From the IMG/VR virus record IMGVR_UViG_3300046169_000010, positions 1-22,752 of that record: a stretch of DNA of 22,752 nt; one strand, 5' to 3'. Each line of letters opens with the position of its first letter. Within the stretch, counting starts at the first letter, position 1. The position numbers were made by a program, and so were the translations under genes. Origin of the DNA: a virus. The notes under the pieces were generated by a model, which did no database searches, was not told the DNA's origin, and saw only the letters and a list, made by a program, of their open reading frames with translations. This document shows, piece by piece, positions 21,642-22,752 of this stretch.

Positions 21642-21754
21642 CACTTCTTCTTCTTCGCGTATGACACCTTCTTGCCAGACTTCTTGGCAGCGGCCTTGGC
21701 TTTCGCCATACCTTTAGGCGTATATGCGTAGTGCTTTGATCCAACTTTAGGCAT
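21641..21754 (-). CDS. Small Lys-rich protein, 37 aa, unknown function
   Basis: I translated this short frame by hand. It begins MPKVGSKHYAYTPKGMAKAK and ends in a run of lysines (SYAKKKK). An in-frame ATG lies directly upstream (21757), but the GGAG Shine-Dalgarno is 6 bases from the 21754 ATG and only 3 from the first, so I chose 21754. About a third of the residues are Lys and there are almost no acidic residues, so it may bind nucleic acid; that is inference. Its KVGSK motif also occurs in the 49-aa gene just downstream. The stop overlaps the next start (TGATG). Small basic proteins of this look are common near the terminase of marine phages, but no function is known to me. Confidence 0.75.
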   Translation of the reverse strand: MPKVGSKHYAYTPKGMAKAKAAAKKSGKKVSYAKKKK

Positions 21755-21798
21755 CATAATCTCCATAAATTACGCGCAGCGTAACATATTGAGCGAGA

Positions 21799-22752
21799 TT
21801 AGGCTATACCGCGCAAATTCCTGCGTATCGCGCCACGCCAAGACAGCATCGGGCCTGACAACGCCGTCGCTGCTTCTGACGCCATAGTCAAACAAACAGC
21901 ATCAGCTAAATCCGGCGAACGCAAGCCACGCTTGCGCATGCTATCCTTACTCTCGGCTTGCATCTTGCCGGACGAGGTAAAGCTATACCGTATGGCAGTC
22001 AAATCAGCCCGCAAGTCATCATCTTCCGGCAGCTTACACGAACGATCCTCTAGCCACGCCTTTGTCTTAAACCACAGCTCAGTACGCAAATTATTATACG
22101 TCTCGCCCATGCTGGGAGCCTCGGCAACATTCACACCACGCACAGGCGCGCCTAGCTCACGCAACCTATCAACCACACCAGCGCCAACGCCAATGCTATC
22201 TACAAGTATCTCATCAGGCTGCTGGCTGGGCGGCAACGCCTCATACTCAGCCATCACCCTGCCCACGGTCTGCATCAGATCCAAGCCCTGCCACGACTTA
22301 ACTTCCGTTATAACGTTAGACTCACGTTTGCAAAACGCCGTCCTGTCGCTACCAAATCTTGCCGGATCTATGGCCCACACAGTCTTTGCATTCGGCGCAA
22401 GCTCAATATCACGTTTCATGGCACTCTCCACCAAATGATACGGCACAATCGTATCATCGTCGGCAAGAGGAAAATCCCCCATGACCCTTATCAAAAACGC
22501 GTTAGACTGTTCGCCATATCTTGCGCGCATCTCGTCAACGAACTCTTCCGACACAAGCGGGCTATCTACGCATGACCACCGACGCGTCCACCAGCTAGAT
22601 GCCATCTTTGTCTGGCTTTCGTAAAACGTTCCGCTGGATCTGGTCGGGTTAGACAAAAGTATCGTGGTCGCGTTGTGGCCCGACATTGATCCAGCAGCAG
22701 CCTCAAACACCTTCTCAGGCACACCACTAGCTTCATCAACAACCAGCAAAAC
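21799..22752 (-). CDS. terL: Terminase large subunit, C-terminal part (5' end outside window)
   Basis: ATP-driven DNA packaging motor and headful or site-specific nuclease acting at the portal. Only the last 317 residues lie in the window; the frame is open to the edge, so the start is missing. The fragment opens with a Walker B strand ending in DEAS (Asp6, Glu7). A coupling motif of the LLSNPTRSSG type follows at about 32-41. The RNase H-like nuclease shows three acidic positions: WAIDPARFGSD (Asp129), ILVDSIGVGAGV (Asp185) and RSPDLADAV (Asp281, Asp284). The N-terminal Walker A is off the edge. It is followed 41 bases later by a run of very small genes. The family assignment is very safe; the packaging type cannot be told from this fragment. 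Confidence 0.95.
   Translation of the reverse strand, partial: VLLVVDEASGVPEKVFEAAAGSMSGHNATTILLSNPTRSSGTFYESQTKMASSWWTRRWSCVDSPLVSEEFVDEMRARYGEQSNAFLIRVMGDFPLADDDTIVPYHLVESAMKRDIELAPNAKTVWAIDPARFGSDRTAFCKRESNVITEVKSWQGLDLMQTVGRVMAEYEALPPSQQPDEILVDSIGVGAGVVDRLRELGAPVRGVNVAEAPSMGETYNNLRTELWFKTKAWLEDRSCKLPEDDDLRADLTAIRYSFTSSGKMQAESKDSMRKRGLRSPDLADAVCLTMASEAATALSGPMLSWRGAIRRNLRGIA

Noticed and set aside
21932-22438. 168-residue plus-strand frame
   Set aside because: Antisense to the terminase nuclease region, which has clear catalytic motifs on the minus strand.
1-22752. tRNA genes, attachment sites, integrase or insertion sequences
   Set aside because: I looked for T-arm-like GGTTCGA words, cloverleaf-sized gaps and recombinase or transposase proteins on both strands and found none; there is practically no non-coding space.

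Overview
The window is a continuous stretch of the late (structural and lysis) region of a tailed double-stranded DNA phage. Every gene I can support is on the minus strand and reads from high to low coordinates. Spacing is very tight: most junctions are overlaps of the ATGA, GTGA or TAATG type or gaps under 20 bases. I see no tRNA, integrase, insertion sequence, CRISPR array or host gene. No tape-measure or tail-tube protein is visible, but there is a P22/SU10-like portal, a neck adaptor, a nozzle-like beta-propeller and probable ejection proteins. This points to a short-tailed (podovirus-like) phage. The holin resembles the three-helix holin family of alphaproteobacterial gene transfer agents, and the overall protein style resembles marine metagenomic phages. 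A marine alphaproteobacterial host is therefore my inference, not something the sequence shows.

Layout in transcription order: (1) 22752-21799, C-terminal part of the large terminase, cut by the window edge. (2) 21754-20327, a run of small, mostly Lys-rich or Gly/Pro-rich proteins of unknown function. (3) 20326-19334, SU10-like neck adaptor and a small virion protein. (4) 19322-13865, an adhesin/fibre block: two related YadA-like beta-roll fibres, two small proteins, a fibre-assembly chaperone, a protein built from 23-residue repeats, and another fibre. (5) 13864-11036, nozzle-like beta-propeller carrying an inserted cupredoxin-like domain, a C1q-like fibre and a possible GNAT-fold protein. 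(6) 11036-6752, four probable internal or ejection proteins. (7) 6750-2446, portal, an 80-residue protein, scaffold and major capsid protein, followed by a 10-bp-stem hairpin. (8) 2392-1, small head-associated proteins, then a translationally coupled chain of small membrane proteins, a holin and a GH19-type endolysin cut by the left edge.

The terminase pumps DNA through the portal into a scaffolded procapsid. The adaptor and nozzle close the portal and carry the fibres for host binding. The internal proteins probably exit ahead of the DNA, and the holin/endolysin set ends the infection. The most interesting points are the cupredoxin domain with a full set of candidate copper ligands inside the nozzle, a 58-residue overlapping gene (1685-1509) that length cut-offs would miss, the duplicated fibre C-terminal domain, and the unusual module order in which tail and ejection genes precede portal and capsid.
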